64,000 bases of DNA from Hormiphora californensis (GCA_020137815.1 CM035350.1:5546680-5610679); one strand, 5' to 3'. Counted from the stretch's first letter, positions 44,770-55,974 are shown. Program-made: numbers and translations. The notes: a model not told the origin generated them from the letters alone.

Positions 44770-47694
44770 TTACATGTCGAGAACTTTCCGGAGCGTGTTC
44801 ATCGAGTTGAACAGGACTGACTTTTGGAGCTGGGAGGGGTAGATTTGGCGGGTTATGGCAGTCAGGTACTTCTCCAGTCGGGGGCTGACTCCGCCAAGGG
44901 CTCCGATCACGATAGGGATGACCGTGGCCTTTTTAAGTTCCCAAATTCGTGTGAGCTCCCTCCGAAGTTCTTGGTACTTCTCGACCTTCTCCATCTCCCT
45001 GTCCGAGACTGACCTGTCTTTTGGTACAGCGACGTCGATCAGTAGCGCTTCCTTCTTTATTTTGTCTAGAAGGACCAAGTCAGGTTTACATGCCTGGATG
45101 GGGTTGTCCGTCTGAATGTGGAAATCCCAGAGAATCTTGTAGTTCTCATTCTCAAGCACTTTTTCTGCATAGTGGCTCCACCACTTTGATTCAGCAGGAA
45201 ATCCGTAGTCCTTGCACATTCCCCAGTGTAGGGCGGCAGCTACTCGATCGTGTCTGTGCTTATAGTCTCCGTTGGAGAGTTTCGTGCATCCGTTTAGGAT
45301 GTGTTCCACCGACTCGTTGTGTTCGTTACAGATACGGCACTTCTCAGTCACTCCTTGCTCTTTCTCTATGGCAGCTTTTATCCAGTTCGTGCGAATGGCT
45401 TGATCCTGGGCAGCAAATACATCGGCTTCGGTATATCTGCTGAGGCTCTCTTTGTTGAGCCAGGCCCAGGTCGAATCAGGGTCGCATCCCCCTTCTTCCA
45501 GTTGCTTCAGGAATCTTCCATGTAGCACTTTGCTCTTCCATTTCTCTACAAGTTCCGCCTCTAATCTTTCCTTCAGGGCTTCTGCGTCTTCTGGAGGTCC
45601 AGTTAGCATATCCTCAGTCTGCATCGCCGTGTGGAGGGCACGTATCCTGGGGTCCGTAGAATTGTTGAAGAATGTCACGAGTCCTGTCTCTTCCTTTGCA
45701 ATAACATCTTCAATCCGCTGGAGGCCCCTTCCTCCCAGTTTCCTGCTGACATACAGTCGGTCAACGTCACTGTTGTTCTTGATGACACCTCTTCTCAGGA
45801 TCTTCCTAGTAATCATATCTAGTCCACTGGCTTCGGAAGTGGACCAGTCCAGTATTCCGGCACCGTAACGTATCACAGGTATTGCCCATGTGTTGATTGC
45901 AGTGATGAGGTTCTTGCCTTGCAGGCTCGAGGACAACAGTTTCTTGACTCTTCGAGTGTATTCTATTTTGACCTTAGCTTTCATTTCTTGATGTAGAATG
46001 CGGTCAACCTCCAGGATGCCGAGGTACTTATAGCCTCCATCTTCCACCTCGGGTATTCTGTCTCCACTCGGTAGGCTTATTCCCTGCATCCGACTTCTGA
46101 CTCCATCCACTATGTCTAGGGCTCCGCATTTGGATAGACCAAAGGACATGTTGATGTCAGTGCTAAACTTCTCGGTGACTGCCAAGAGCTGTTGGAGGTC
46201 ATCTTTTGAGCTGGCATACAGCTTAAGGTCGTCCATGTATAGGCGGTGGTTAATACTAATATCGGTATCTAGAGCTTCTGGGTTAGATATGGTGTAGCCT
46301 CTTCCTTGGTTAGTTAGGAGCATGGACAAGGGGATCAGGCCGATAATAAAGTGAATCGGGGAGACGGCGTCTCCTTGGAAGAGGCCTCTCTTGATGTGTA
46401 TTTGGCCTAAGGCTGAGCCAGATTGGACTATATTAACAACACACTGTTGGAACGATGATTCGAATAGTCGGATTATCTGAGGGTTTATCTTGCACATCTC
46501 CATTGACTTCAGGATCCAGGAGTGTGGAATCGAGTCATATGCCTTCTGGTAGTCGATGTAGGACATATACAGAGAAGACTTTGTACGTTTGCAATGACGT
46601 AGGATAAGTTTGTCAATTGCTAACTGTTCTTTACATCCCCTGCTCTTCTTACGGCAACCCTTTTGCTCTTCAGGGAAGAGTCTGTTTACGTCGAGGTGTA
46701 GGTATATCTCTTCTGACAGCATTCCTGTGTATAACTTCCAGAGGTTTGGGAGGCAGGTTATGGGTCTGAAGTTTCCCGGATCGCTCATTCCTTTCTTGGG
46801 GTCTTTTAGCAGCAGGTATGTTCTGCCTTCAGTCATCCATCCTGGGACCTGGCCTGTAGTAAGACTTTCACTAAGCAGCTCAGCTATCCGTCCATGGAGA
46901 CAAGTGGTGTGCTTGATCCAGAAGGCATGCAGGCCATCTATACCTGGGGACGACCAGTTGGTCATTCCCTTCACACGGGCAGACACTCTTTCTGTGGTGA
47001 TCTGGAATTCCTCTTGCTGGTTGACCGTCTCAAAGTTCTCTTGGATGTCATCCAACCACTCCGCTTCAGTGTTGTGGCCGACGTCATTCTCCCATATGTC
47101 TTTCCAGAAGTTAAGTGTCCTCGTCTGGTCCTCTAGTGTAGATTCGTGCGGTATGGGGTCTGTTCCTCGTTTCTCCAACTTTCTGTAGAAGTTGCGCTGG
47201 TTGTTCTGAAACAGGTTATTGTCAGCGAAGGTCTGCTGCTTCTTCTTGTATCGTCTTATCTTTCCGGCCTTCGCTAGCAATCTCTGTTTGACCTCCTCTA
47301 TTACTTGCTTGTAGCCTTTCTTGGGCAGGAGTGGGTATCTTCTATAGATAGTATCTATAGTTTGGAACTTCTGGGTGGCTCCTCTGCTCATTTCGGTCAG
47401 CCTGGAGAGGTCTGAGCGAAGTTTGCCGACACTTTCTTCAAGTCGTCGCAGCCACATCGGTTGCTTGTTCTTTCTGGGGGAGTTATTGGTAGTTTCACTA
47501 GGTGCCTCAATGCCCATTTGTTCTCGGACCACGTGGGCTACAGCCATCAGTAGTGTGTTCAACGTGGTAAGGTCTGGGGTTTCAAAAGACTTGATTACCG
47601 GGCTGAGTCGGTCAATTGCCACTCGTAGTTTCCCCCAGGGGACCTGTCTCAGGTCAGTGACTTTGATGGGTAGTATGGTAGTTAAGGTCGTGCG
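44770..47694 (-). CDS. R4/Dong-like retrotransposon protein, C-terminal part: reverse transcriptase, CCHC finger, endonuclease
   Basis: The open frame actually begins inside the inserted element; numbering from its first ATG (47742), retrotransposon sequence starts near residue 17. The order is a helical thumb-like N-terminal region (MWLRRLEESVGKLRSDL, about 96-112), RT motifs WSSPGIDGLHAFWIKH (263-278), NFRPITCL (324-331), YIDYQKAYDSIPHSW with catalytic D397, GLFQGDAVSPI (453-463) and YMDD (502-505), YKYLGI, a CCHC finger (C802, C805, H813, C818), and a restriction-like endonuclease with KPDLVLLD (886-893) and LLIDVAVPKD (900-909). All catalytic residues of both enzymes seem present. The family nicks a specific target and primes reverse transcription there. 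It now lacks its N-terminal DNA-binding half and start context because of the insertion. Confidence 0.88.
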   Translation of the reverse strand, partial: RTTLTTILPIKVTDLRQVPWGKLRVAIDRLSPVIKSFETPDLTTLNTLLMAVAHVVREQMGIEAPSETTNNSPRKNKQPMWLRRLEESVGKLRSDLSRLTEMSRGATQKFQTIDTIYRRYPLLPKKGYKQVIEEVKQRLLAKAGKIRRYKKKQQTFADNNLFQNNQRNFYRKLEKRGTDPIPHESTLEDQTRTLNFWKDIWENDVGHNTEAEWLDDIQENFETVNQQEEFQITTERVSARVKGMTNWSSPGIDGLHAFWIKHTTCLHGRIAELLSESLTTGQVPGWMTEGRTYLLLKDPKKGMSDPGNFRPITCLPNLWKLYTGMLSEEIYLHLDVNRLFPEEQKGCRKKSRGCKEQLAIDKLILRHCKRTKSSLYMSYIDYQKAYDSIPHSWILKSMEMCKINPQIIRLFESSFQQCVVNIVQSGSALGQIHIKRGLFQGDAVSPIHFIIGLIPLSMLLTNQGRGYTISNPEALDTDISINHRLYMDDLKLYASSKDDLQQLLAVTEKFSTDINMSFGLSKCGALDIVDGVRSRMQGISLPSGDRIPEVEDGGYKYLGILEVDRILHQEMKAKVKIEYTRRVKKLLSSSLQGKNLITAINTWAIPVIRYGAGILDWSTSEASGLDMITRKILRRGVIKNNSDVDRLYVSRKLGGRGLQRIEDVIAKEETGLVTFFNNSTDPRIRALHTAMQTEDMLTGPPEDAEALKERLEAELVEKWKSKVLHGRFLKQLEEGGCDPDSTWAWLNKESLSRYTEADVFAAQDQAIRTNWIKAAIEKEQGVTEKCRICNEHNESVEHILNGCTKLSNGDYKHRHDRVAAALHWGMCKDYGFPAESKWWSHYAEKVLENENYKILWDFHIQTDNPIQACKPDLVLLDKIKKEALLIDVAVPKDRSVSDREMEKVEKYQELRRELTRIWELKKATVIPIVIGALGGVSPRLEKYLTAITRQIYPSQLQKSVLFNSMNTLRKVLDM

Positions 47695-49454
47695 CACTTT
47701 TTGGCGCCATTTGGCGCCAAATTGGCGCCATTTTGGCGCCACGTGGCGCCACGTGGCGATATTTTAGCGCCAAATGGCGCCAAAATTTGGCGACTGCGCA
47801 CAACCGCCAATTTGGCGCCAAAATGGCGCCAAGTTGGGTAGTCCCGCCATGGCGGTAGTCAATCGCCACATGGCAAAATTTTGGCGCCAAACACGCCATA
47901 TGGCGGTCGGGAGTGGCGCCACACCACGGGAGTGGCGCCATACATACTCTGGCGGTACTTGGATGGCGGTGGCGTGTGGCGCCATTTGTTGAATATGGCG
48001 CCAACTTATGGCGCTAACAAAAAAAACCGATTTCTGGAGTGGCGCCACACCACTGGAGTGGCGCCACATTTTAATAACTCTGGCGGTATGCAAGTGGTAT
48101 GTGTGTGGCGCCAACCGTTGTCGTGGCGGTAGTCAAACGGCGCCAAACATTAGCGCCACATTAATGGCGCCACATGATAATGGCGCCACATGATCATGTG
48201 GCGCCATATGGACATTGCCGAGAATGAGCCCTTCCGTGAGCACATTTTTTGAAGTTGTCTGTGTCACCTACATAAGCCTGTCAAAACGTGTTTCGACATA
48301 GAACTCACTAGCGGCAAGCCAATTCCGGTTGTAAATTCTAGGTATAGGCCCCCTGAACATAAAAAACCAAAATGTCAGTCTCAATTATTTGGGGGAAGGT
48401 GTGTAATTAGCCCCTAATTGATTGGTAATTGAGCATAAGGAGAAAAACGCTGTATCTACCCTTAGGAAAGGAGTAGAGATAAAATTAAGGGCACCAAAGT
48501 GTTCAGTGTCCTCGCATTAGTGGGGGTAGGTGCCAGAATAAAGTCTTTATCTCATCTGGTTAATTGGATAATTGGATAATTAGACCTGCACATAGCCGTT
48601 TGCTGGCCATATGGCTATATATAGCCATGTTAGGAAAGGAGTAGAGACACAACCGGGGGCACTGAAATGTTCAGCGTTCTCGAATTAGTGGGGGTAGGTG
48701 CTGAAATTAAGTCTATCTCATCCGGTTAATTAGATAATTGGATAATTAGGTTTAAACATAACCGTTTAAGGCTATTATATGGCTATGGAGGTGAGACACT
48801 ATGTGTTGAGACGCGCACAATGCGACAATGCGCCTCCATAGCCACGTAGGAATTGTTTAGAGACTTTTCATTGGTGCAATTTTGTAGGCAATGGCCAAGT
48901 CATGGGGGGTCGACGTCGGACTTTTAATCTCCATCTTCAACCGTTTAGCCGTTATTTGGCTTTATAGGTGCTCAAAATTAGCAAAAAACGGTAAAAAGCC
49001 CACATTTATGGCGCCATACAAGAGTGGCGCCACATAAATGTTGGCGCCATCCAGTATACGTTAGCGCCAATAAGGATGGCGGTGGCGGTAGTCAAACAGT
49101 GCCATATGTTGGCGTTACAAAATATTTTGAGTGGCGCCACTTTTTTATGTGGCGCCACTCCAGTGGTGTGGTGCCACTCCAGAAATCGGTTTTTTTGTTG
49201 GCGCCACAAGTTAGCGCCAAATTCAACAACTGGCGCCAAACCCCACCGCCATATAAGTACCGCCAGAGCATGTATGGCGCCACTTCCGTGGTATGGCGCC
49301 ACTCCCGACCGCCACATGGCGATTGCAACCGCCATGTGGTGATTGACTACCGCCATGGCGGGACTACCCCAAGTTGGCGATTTTTTGGCGCCAAATGGCG
49401 CCACGTGGCGCCAAGTGGCGCCACGTGGCGATGGTAAATCGCCAAGTGTTGGCG
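47695..49454. mobile_element. GGCGCC-rich inverted-repeat (foldback) element
   Basis: Two arms of about 500 bases (47700-48210 and 49010-49450) are inverted repeats of each other. Shared landmarks in the same order are CGCCATGGCGGTAGTCAATC, GGCGGTCGGGAGTGGCGCCA, TCTGGCGGTACTT, and AACAAAAAAACCGATTTCTG followed by GAGTGGC. By eye the left arm has about 20 GGCGCC hexamers and the right about 13, usually as TGGCGCCA. The inner 0.8 kb holds a two-copy direct repeat of about 165 bases (from about 48465 and 48631) and no gene. It interrupts the R4-like ORF; the exact borders and a target duplication could not be fixed. It is a non-autonomous DNA element by structure; superfamily unknown. Confidence 0.85.
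48465..48790 (+). repeat. Two-copy direct repeat inside the GGCGCC element
   Basis: Both copies run AGGAAAGGAGTAGAGA, TGTTCAG, ATTAGTGGGGGTAGGTGC, TCTCATC and TTGGATAATTAG, offset by about 165 bases, at moderate divergence. Each is followed by an ATATGGCTAT or GCCATATGG motif. Confidence 0.75.
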
Positions 49455-50215
49455 GTATTTGGTGGTTCCTCGAGTAGTTTCTTGAACTGCTCCCTGATTT
49501 CCGGGTTCGGTGATGGCCCTTCCTCTTCCACTGGATTTGTGGGGGTTTCGATGGCTTCTGGGGGTGGGTTGTCTTCTACCACAGCCTGTCGTGCCGATTC
49601 AGTTGCTTCACGGTCGGCTATGGCCGCTGTTCTGATTTCCATCAGCTTCTGTGGTGAAAGGAGTCCCGACTGAGTTATAGATCTCAGTTGGGATCTAAGC
49701 TGGTCATCAGTCTTGGAAGGGTAGGTTGTCTTTGACCACCTTTCCTCCACTCGGGTCCATACTCCTCTTCTGTCCGGTTGTGAGTACGAGTGGATGAACA
49801 CGAGCGTAATGTTCATTTCAGTGGTCCATTTCGTTCGTGGCGCTCTGGTTGGGGGTGGTGGTGGGGGTGGGGTGTCGGTGTCCCCATTGGCCGAGGTACT
49901 CGGACCCGCAGTGTTATCATTCACCGTGAGATCCACTTCCGGGAGTATATTTAGGCCAGAATTTGCTAGCCCTGCTAGCATTCGCTGATCAGCCATCTCC
50001 TGCGGTGTTACCATGCGTCCAGATTTCTCTATTGATCTGAACTGGCTTGAGAGTTTGGCACCTGTTAATGGGGCGTGTCCCTTGTCTTCCCATAGGCGTT
50101 CGAGCCTCTTCCAGGATCCGGATGTGCCTGGGTTACTGCGGTAGTAGCAGTGTACCAAGTCTAGGTTCTCTTGCTTAGACCAGACCTTCCTTGGTTTTCG
50201 GGTGTTTGTACTCAT
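49455..50215 (-). CDS. R4/Dong-like retrotransposon protein, N-terminal part: two Myb/SANT-like domains
   Basis: Starts at MSTNTRKPRKVWSKQE and runs into the inserted element after EEPPN. Two tryptophan-rich helical domains are visible: residues 9-60 (KVWSKQENLDLVHCYY ... WKRLERLWEDKG ... LSSQFRSIEKSG) and about 127-185 (KWTTEMNITLVFIHSY ... VWTRVEERWSK ... LRSQLRSITQSG). They are separated by a proline- and threonine-rich linker with a run of seven prolines. The spacing of aromatic residues fits Myb/SANT or trihelix DNA binding, which in this retrotransposon group helps find the target. The parallel RSIxxSG endings suggest the two domains arose by duplication. The end beyond about residue 253 is translated insertion. 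Confidence 0.8.
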
Positions 50216-50479
50216 GTCGTATAAGATGAGTAAGTTTTGGGGGTGAGTTTCAAACCAATCACTGTATATTCATAGTCATCGGTTTGTTGAAAGAAGAGCC
50301 GGGTTTGGGGGTCTTAACACTGACACCGGTGAGCAGCGGTAACGGAATCCCACCGCCACATTTGGTCCGTTAGTAGATGGTTTGCCCGTCCATCCTTGCA
50401 GCTTTTCAGCACGAACCGACACTTTCAGCGTACGGGTGTGTATCTATATAATATGACTATAGGTGGATCTGGGACAGGG

Positions 50480-51440
50480 GCCAGTGTGAAGCATTATGAT
50501 CAACGGGAACGGGGTAAACTATCCTCTTTGGAGCGGGGTAGACTATCCTTTCCGGAGCGGGATAAATTATCCTCTCAGGAACAGGGTAGACTACCCTCTC
50601 CGGAACGGGGCAACTATCCTCTGTGGAGCGGGGTGGACTATCCTCTCTGGAACAGGGTAAACTATCCTCTCAAGAACGGGGTATGGGGTAGACTATCCTC
50701 TCTGGGACGGGGCAACTATCCTCTGTGAAGCGTGGTAAACTATCCTCTCTGGACCGGGGTAAACTATCCTCTCTGGGACGGGGCAACTATCCTCTGTGAA
50801 GCGGGGTAAACTATCCTCTCTGGACCGGGGTAAACTATCCTCTCTGGAACGGGCCTACTATCCTCTGTAAAGCGGGGTAAACTATCCTCTCTGGGACGGG
50901 GCAACTATCCTCTGTGGAGCGGGGTAAACTATCCTCTCTGGACCGGGGTAAACTATCCTCTCTGGGACGGGGCAACTATCCTCTGTGAAGCGGGGTAAAC
51001 TATCCTCTCTGGACCGGGGTAAACTATCCTCTCTGGGACGGGGCAACTATCCTCTGTGAAGCGGGGTAAACTATCCTCTCTGGACCGGGTTAAACTATCC
51101 TCCCCGGAACGGGCCTACTATCCTCTGTGAAGCAGGGTAAACTATCCTCTCTGGACCGGGGTAAACTATCCTCTCTGGGACGGGGCAACTATCCTCTGTG
51201 TAGCGGGGTAAACTATCCTCTGTGTAGCGGGGTAAACTATCCTCCCTGGGACGGGGCAACTATCCTCTCTGGGACGGGGCAACTATCCTCTGTGAAGCGG
51301 GGTAAACTATCCTCTCTGGACCGGGGTAAACTATCCTCTCTGGAACGGGCCTACTATCCTCTGTGAAGCGGGGTAAACTATCCTCTCTGGGACGGGGTAA
51401 ACTATCCTCTCTGGACCGGGGTAAACTATTCTCTCTGAAC
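50480..51440 (+). repeat. 24-bp minisatellite with three-unit higher-order repeat
   Basis: About forty units of CTATCCTCTCTGGACCGGGG plus TAAA and two main variants (GTGAAGCGGGGTAAA and CTGGGACGGGGCAA). Variants follow the order C-A-B repeatedly from about 50724 to 51110, giving a 71-bp higher-order period. The reverse complement resembles the array at 3405-3845. Confidence 0.9.
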
Positions 51441-51996
51441 GGGTACAACCCTAACTGGATCGAGACCCTATTAATGAAACGGAATAGGGGTTTAGCAGAT
51501 TAGTATCCCTCTTATCCTCCCTTATTTGACGTTGCATGTTAAGGGGAGGAGGCACATAGGTCCGAGTCTGCGTAACGTACAGAACACCTAGGGGTGGTAA
51601 CCACGCGTCCTAATAAGACTGGCTGCAGTTGCAGCTTTCGTTCCTTTGTCACTAGATGAAGATCGTGGGCTAGAGTGTGTTGAACCACAGTATATGCACC
51701 ATTCTGCCTTCCATAGGCTTAGTGGGTCAGAACTGTGTCAAATCATTCTCAATCATGTACTTCCCTACAGAAGGTTCCCATATACCTTACTGCAAGGCTT
51801 GATTGAATATATTGTGGCAAAATGCTAGTGATCGCCACCAAGGGGTCACTACGGTCAACAGATGCTGTTTGAAATCTCTGCTAGTGTAGAGTCGGTATTG
51901 CACCGTTTTTTTTAAATCTTATATGACATTCACTCAGCCAGGTGAAGTGGTGACCCACCTTGGATTCTGCAACCAAGAAAAACAATATGAATAGCT
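51441..51996. other. Spacer between minisatellite and RTE-like element
   Basis: No gene or clear repeat. It may include the 5' untranslated region of the RTE-like element, whose start I cannot place. Confidence 0.5.
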
Positions 51997-54520
51997 ATGA
52001 CTCGATTTAACACACGCATTGGAACATTTAACTGTCGAACGCTCCGTGTTAAGGAAAAGTTAACAGAGCTGGTTTACCAATTTGCTGACCATGGCTTGGG
52101 CATTATAACTTTGCAGGAACACCGCATTGTCCACGCAGACACAGTCAGACAAATTCAGGCTGGGCCAGGAGAAACTCTTATCACATCTACAGCCTGGCGC
52201 AATGGCGCAGGAGCATCGGTTGGAGGGGTTGGAGTTCTGATGAGAACTGAGTACTCGAAGCTCATTTGCGAGATACGAGCCGTGTCCCATAGAATTCTAG
52301 CCATTACCTTGGCCGGTAATCCGAAACTGACAGTCATCTCGGTTTACTCGCCCACTGAGTGTGCGAATGTAGAAGAAGTTGAAAAATTTCACCACGATCT
52401 CAGGGACTACATCAATACTGTTCCAGCTCATAACCTCCTTGTCGTTGCCGGAGATTTTAAACGCCAGAATTGGCTGGGAGGACTCTGGCTTCGGGTGGTA
52501 TTTACATCAACATACCAGTAGAAATGGAGAGCTGCTCCAGGAGACAGCTGAGGAGACCAGATTGGAAATAGCCAACGTTAGGTTCCGGAAGAAACAAGGG
52601 AAGACTCTGGACTTTTCTATCGGACGGTACTGGGACGGAAGGCTACACTGGATTACATTCTCGTTCGTCGGAAATGGAGAAACAGTATTAAGGATGTGGA
52701 CACGTCCGGGGCACTAAGCTCGATCGGGTCGGACCATCGACTTCTGGTGGCCAGGGTTAAGGTCACTCTCAGGAAGAGGAAACTAGCCCCGGGTCGCCCC
52801 AATCTGGATTATAGTGCTCTGAAGGAGGACCCTGATCTACAGGAGAGATTCTCGGTAGAAGTGAGGAATCGATTTGCTGCCCTTTCTTCTGCTGACTGTG
52901 CAGATGCCTCTGAAAAGTATGGAGACCTGATACAGGCGGTTGAAGAAACTAGCAAGAAACTACTAGGAAAGAAGAGGAAAAGGCTTAAAGATATTGTGGC
53001 TGAGGACTTCCGGGTGAAGAGGGCAAGAGAGGATCTTGAGTCTGCCAGTGCTAGGTACCACACCTCACCTTCAGAAGAAACACGTTCCACTGTAAATGAA
53101 GGAAAGAGGCACTCACGGAAGCGTACCTGGCCGTCGAGGAAGAGCATCTCGATAGGAAAATCAGAGTGTAGAGAGAGCCACTCGGAACGCGAAGACGAAG
53201 GAATCATGGAGGCTAGTAAACGAAATCTCTGGGAGGAAGGACAAACACCCCATCCAAATTGAAGGAGCGTCCCCAGACGATCGGAAAGCCAAATGGTTCA
53301 GCCACTTCCAGTCGCTCCTCGGGACAGAACCACCGGATGAAGTAGATCAAGACATCCCGGAAGTGTTTCCCCGAGCAGATATCTACGATGGCCCCTTTAC
53401 TGAAGAGGAATTCAAGAAGGCGAAGGATCGGATAAAGGAGGATAAGGCCTATGGAAATGATGCCATCGCACCCGAGATCTTGAAGCGATGTGACATTGAT
53501 GACCTCGTGCTTACCTTTTGCAACGATGCCTTGAGCGGAAAGGGAATTCCGGAACAGTGGACTCTGAGTAATATTGTCCCTGTCCCGAAAAAGGGCGACC
53601 TCCTCTCAACCCGGAAACTATAGGGGCATCTCACTTACTTCTATAGTTGCCAAAACCATGAACCGTATGCTTCTTCACCGGATACGGCCTTACATCGAGA
53701 CTGTTTTACTCGATTCACAGAACGGTTTTAGGGAGGAGCGGTCCACGGTGAGCCACATCCTCACCATTAGGAGACTCATCGAAGGAGCTACTGCCAAACA
53801 ACTACCACTGGCAGTAGCCTTTTTGGATTTTGTTAAAGCCTTCGACTCCATTAACCGGAAGCGCATGATCAAAGTACTCAGGGCTTATGGCATCCCAGGG
53901 AAGATCGTCGACCTCATCCAGTGGATGTACAGTAATACAAGAGCTCAGGTCCTCACTCCAGACGGCCTCACGGATATATTTGAAATAGTTGCCGGGGTGT
54001 TGCAAGGAGATACTCTCGCGCCCTACCTATTTATAATCGTGCTTGATTATTGTATGCGAACAGCACTGGAGAGGCACCCCGATATAGGATTCACACTGAA
54101 GCCAGCCCGGAGTAGAAGAGTACGAGCGGAGAGGGTTACTGACACAGACTTTGCTGATGATGTGGCTCTCCTAGCTGACTCAGTGGAAGATCTTGGTGTT
54201 ATCATGCGGGAGGTAGAGAGTGTCTGTAAGGAGGTGGGTCTCGAGATAAACCGGGCGAAGACAGAGTTCATGGTTGAGGGTATACCAGACCCCGGTCCTC
54301 TCCACAGCATCGATGGCACTAGGATAAAGTTGAGCGAGGACTTTAAATATCTTGGATCATGGGTAAGGGACTCTAAAAGGGACATTAAGGTTAGGAAGGC
54401 TAAGGCATGGAATGCGTGTCACGGGCTTAGGACTATTTGGAATTCAAAGCTGAACGACAAGATCAAGGCCAGACTCTTTGTAGCAACGGTTGAAACAGTC
54501 CTTTTGTATGCATCGGGATG
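51997..54520 (+). pseudogene. RTE-like non-LTR retrotransposon (endonuclease and reverse transcriptase, frameshifted, 3'-truncated)
   Basis: An apurinic-type endonuclease (NCRTL, ITLQEHR with the catalytic glutamate, VISVYSPTE, AGDF) is followed by a connector with GSDHRLLVARV and an RT (NYRGISLTSIVAKTMNRML, QNGFREERSTVSHIL, FLDFVKAFDSI, GVLQGDTLAPYLF, DFADDVALLAD, FKYLGSW). The reading frame changes four times: near 52462 (one extra base in an A run, so GDF continues as NARIG one frame over), between about 52610 and 52650, between 53090 and 53260, and near 53610. Family similarity ends at VLLYASGC (about 54516), where related elements continue for over 100 residues. The catalytic words are intact, so decay is recent, but the copy cannot make one protein. 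RTE assignment rests on the short endonuclease-RT layout and the LQGDTLAP motif. Confidence 0.85.
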
Positions 54521-55974
54521 CATGAAGGATTATCCCATCAATCACAATATCCTGAGATTGTTCTGCGGATTGAATAACAGAAAAAATCCAGTTGTTTCTT
54601 TGTCTTTAAATTGAAAAATTTGGTCTTATCCTGGCTGTTTTGGGGGAAAAACTCTCTCTGTAAAACCCCTCTTCTCTGCCAAAAAAGAAAAATAAACCGC
54701 TTTAATTCATTTACAAGCGCGAAAGGAAAATCATCATGTGTGGGTTTAACGAACCAAAAACAAGAAAAAACGGGGGGGAATTACTATGATAAAACCGTGT
54801 CTTAGGGTGGGGGCACGAGAATAATACAGGAAACTGCCGTCCGGGGGGAAAGTGTTCCGGGGCTAAATAGGGCCCAATGAAAACACAGGGGCCTTCTTTC
54901 TTTTTTCTCTTGTTTGGCCACACGACACACCTAAAACGATCCAGCCCGCTCTCCTCGGGGACTATAGCCGGATGCCGTTCCTTCGCCTAACGTTCTATTC
55001 CTTTCATTGTCTGTAAGCTCAAGATATAGTGGTAGAGTAAGGGGTGTAATATAGTATGTAGTTTTCATTTCTCTACGGTTCTATAAAAAATTCGTTTTTT
55101 GAAGCCCTAAATTCATGAAGAGGCCGTTGCTTCTCATCTAAAATATGATATGCTCACATGGAAAGGACTGTTTTTAGTGTCTGAGAGTGGGAACTCTTTT
55201 ACTACTGAGACAACCTCCCGCTCCTTACAGAACAGGACCCACGCACTCGAACTAGCCCCCCCCATATAAATTCCCAAATTTTTGGGTCTCGGAACCAATA
55301 TGATGGGATTGCCATTTTTGCCATGATGGCGTTTGCGTATCGGGCAGGGGGGGCTCTGCTGTACTCACTTACTGACCTTTTTGGGGGTAGGGAAACGCAA
55401 TGTTTACTTCCCGTTCGGAGGGTCCGGTGTTTGGTGGAAAACCAGCCTAAGACCCAAGCCCGCAAGAACGGCCTTTTTTGTGGGTCCGGTTCCAATGGGT
55501 AGAAAACTCGGGGGGGAGGGCTGAGGGGGACCCTCCCCTGCGGTGGGTTTGTGTTCGGTTTTTTTTTTCGGGGAAAGGGTGGATTAGCATTTTGGAAAAG
55601 GGCTAATGGAAACCGTAGAAAATTAGTCCTTAAGGATAAAAAGTTAAAATTTCCGGAGAAAAAGATTAAAACGCGAGCGGAATATGAGATAAATTTTGGT
55701 TAGGAGAATTCATATGAATAGATAAAACAAAAAATTGAGGGAAGCGGTTGCGTTATTTTAGCTTGTGTCAAGTGCTCTCATATATACACATTGGCAGGCC
55801 CACTCTATTTTAAATTCGCGGGCACTAGGTATGAAAGGGAAAAAGAAAAACCCTTTTTATTAGGAGGTGCATTGGGGGAACTATAAGCTGGTAGGTTGCT
55901 GTCTCTGACAACATTTTGCTAGCTTTTTGCTTTACTTTTTTGTTTTGGGGACTGTGCGAAGGTCCCCTCTCTCG

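Larger units (their letters stand above)
44359..50215 (-). mobile_element. R4/Dong-like non-LTR retrotransposon, split by a GGCGCC inverted-repeat element
   Basis: Read on the - strand: an N-terminal coding part (49455-50215), a 1.76-kb foreign insertion (47695-49454), the RT-endonuclease part (44770-47694), and a 3' untranslated region of about 410 bases ending in a GA repeat. The restriction-like endonuclease after a CCHC finger and the YMDD polymerase motif place it among site-specific non-LTR elements of the R2/R4/Dong group. The exact 5' end is unclear, at or just beyond 50215. The coding halves are undamaged, so the element was probably functional until the insertion. Confidence 0.85.

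Noticed and set aside
47764-48204. WRHLAPKWRH-type frames in the GGCGCC arms
   Set aside because: The GGCGCC repeat reads as Trp-Arg-His/Ala-Pro on both strands; these frames are shadows of the inverted repeat.
50480-51440. CRISPR-like array
   Set aside because: Units are contiguous with no unique spacers and the genome is eukaryotic; it is a minisatellite.
52060-54385. Several 60-130-codon - strand frames opposite the RTE-like element
   Set aside because: Antisense shadows of the endonuclease and RT coding sequence.
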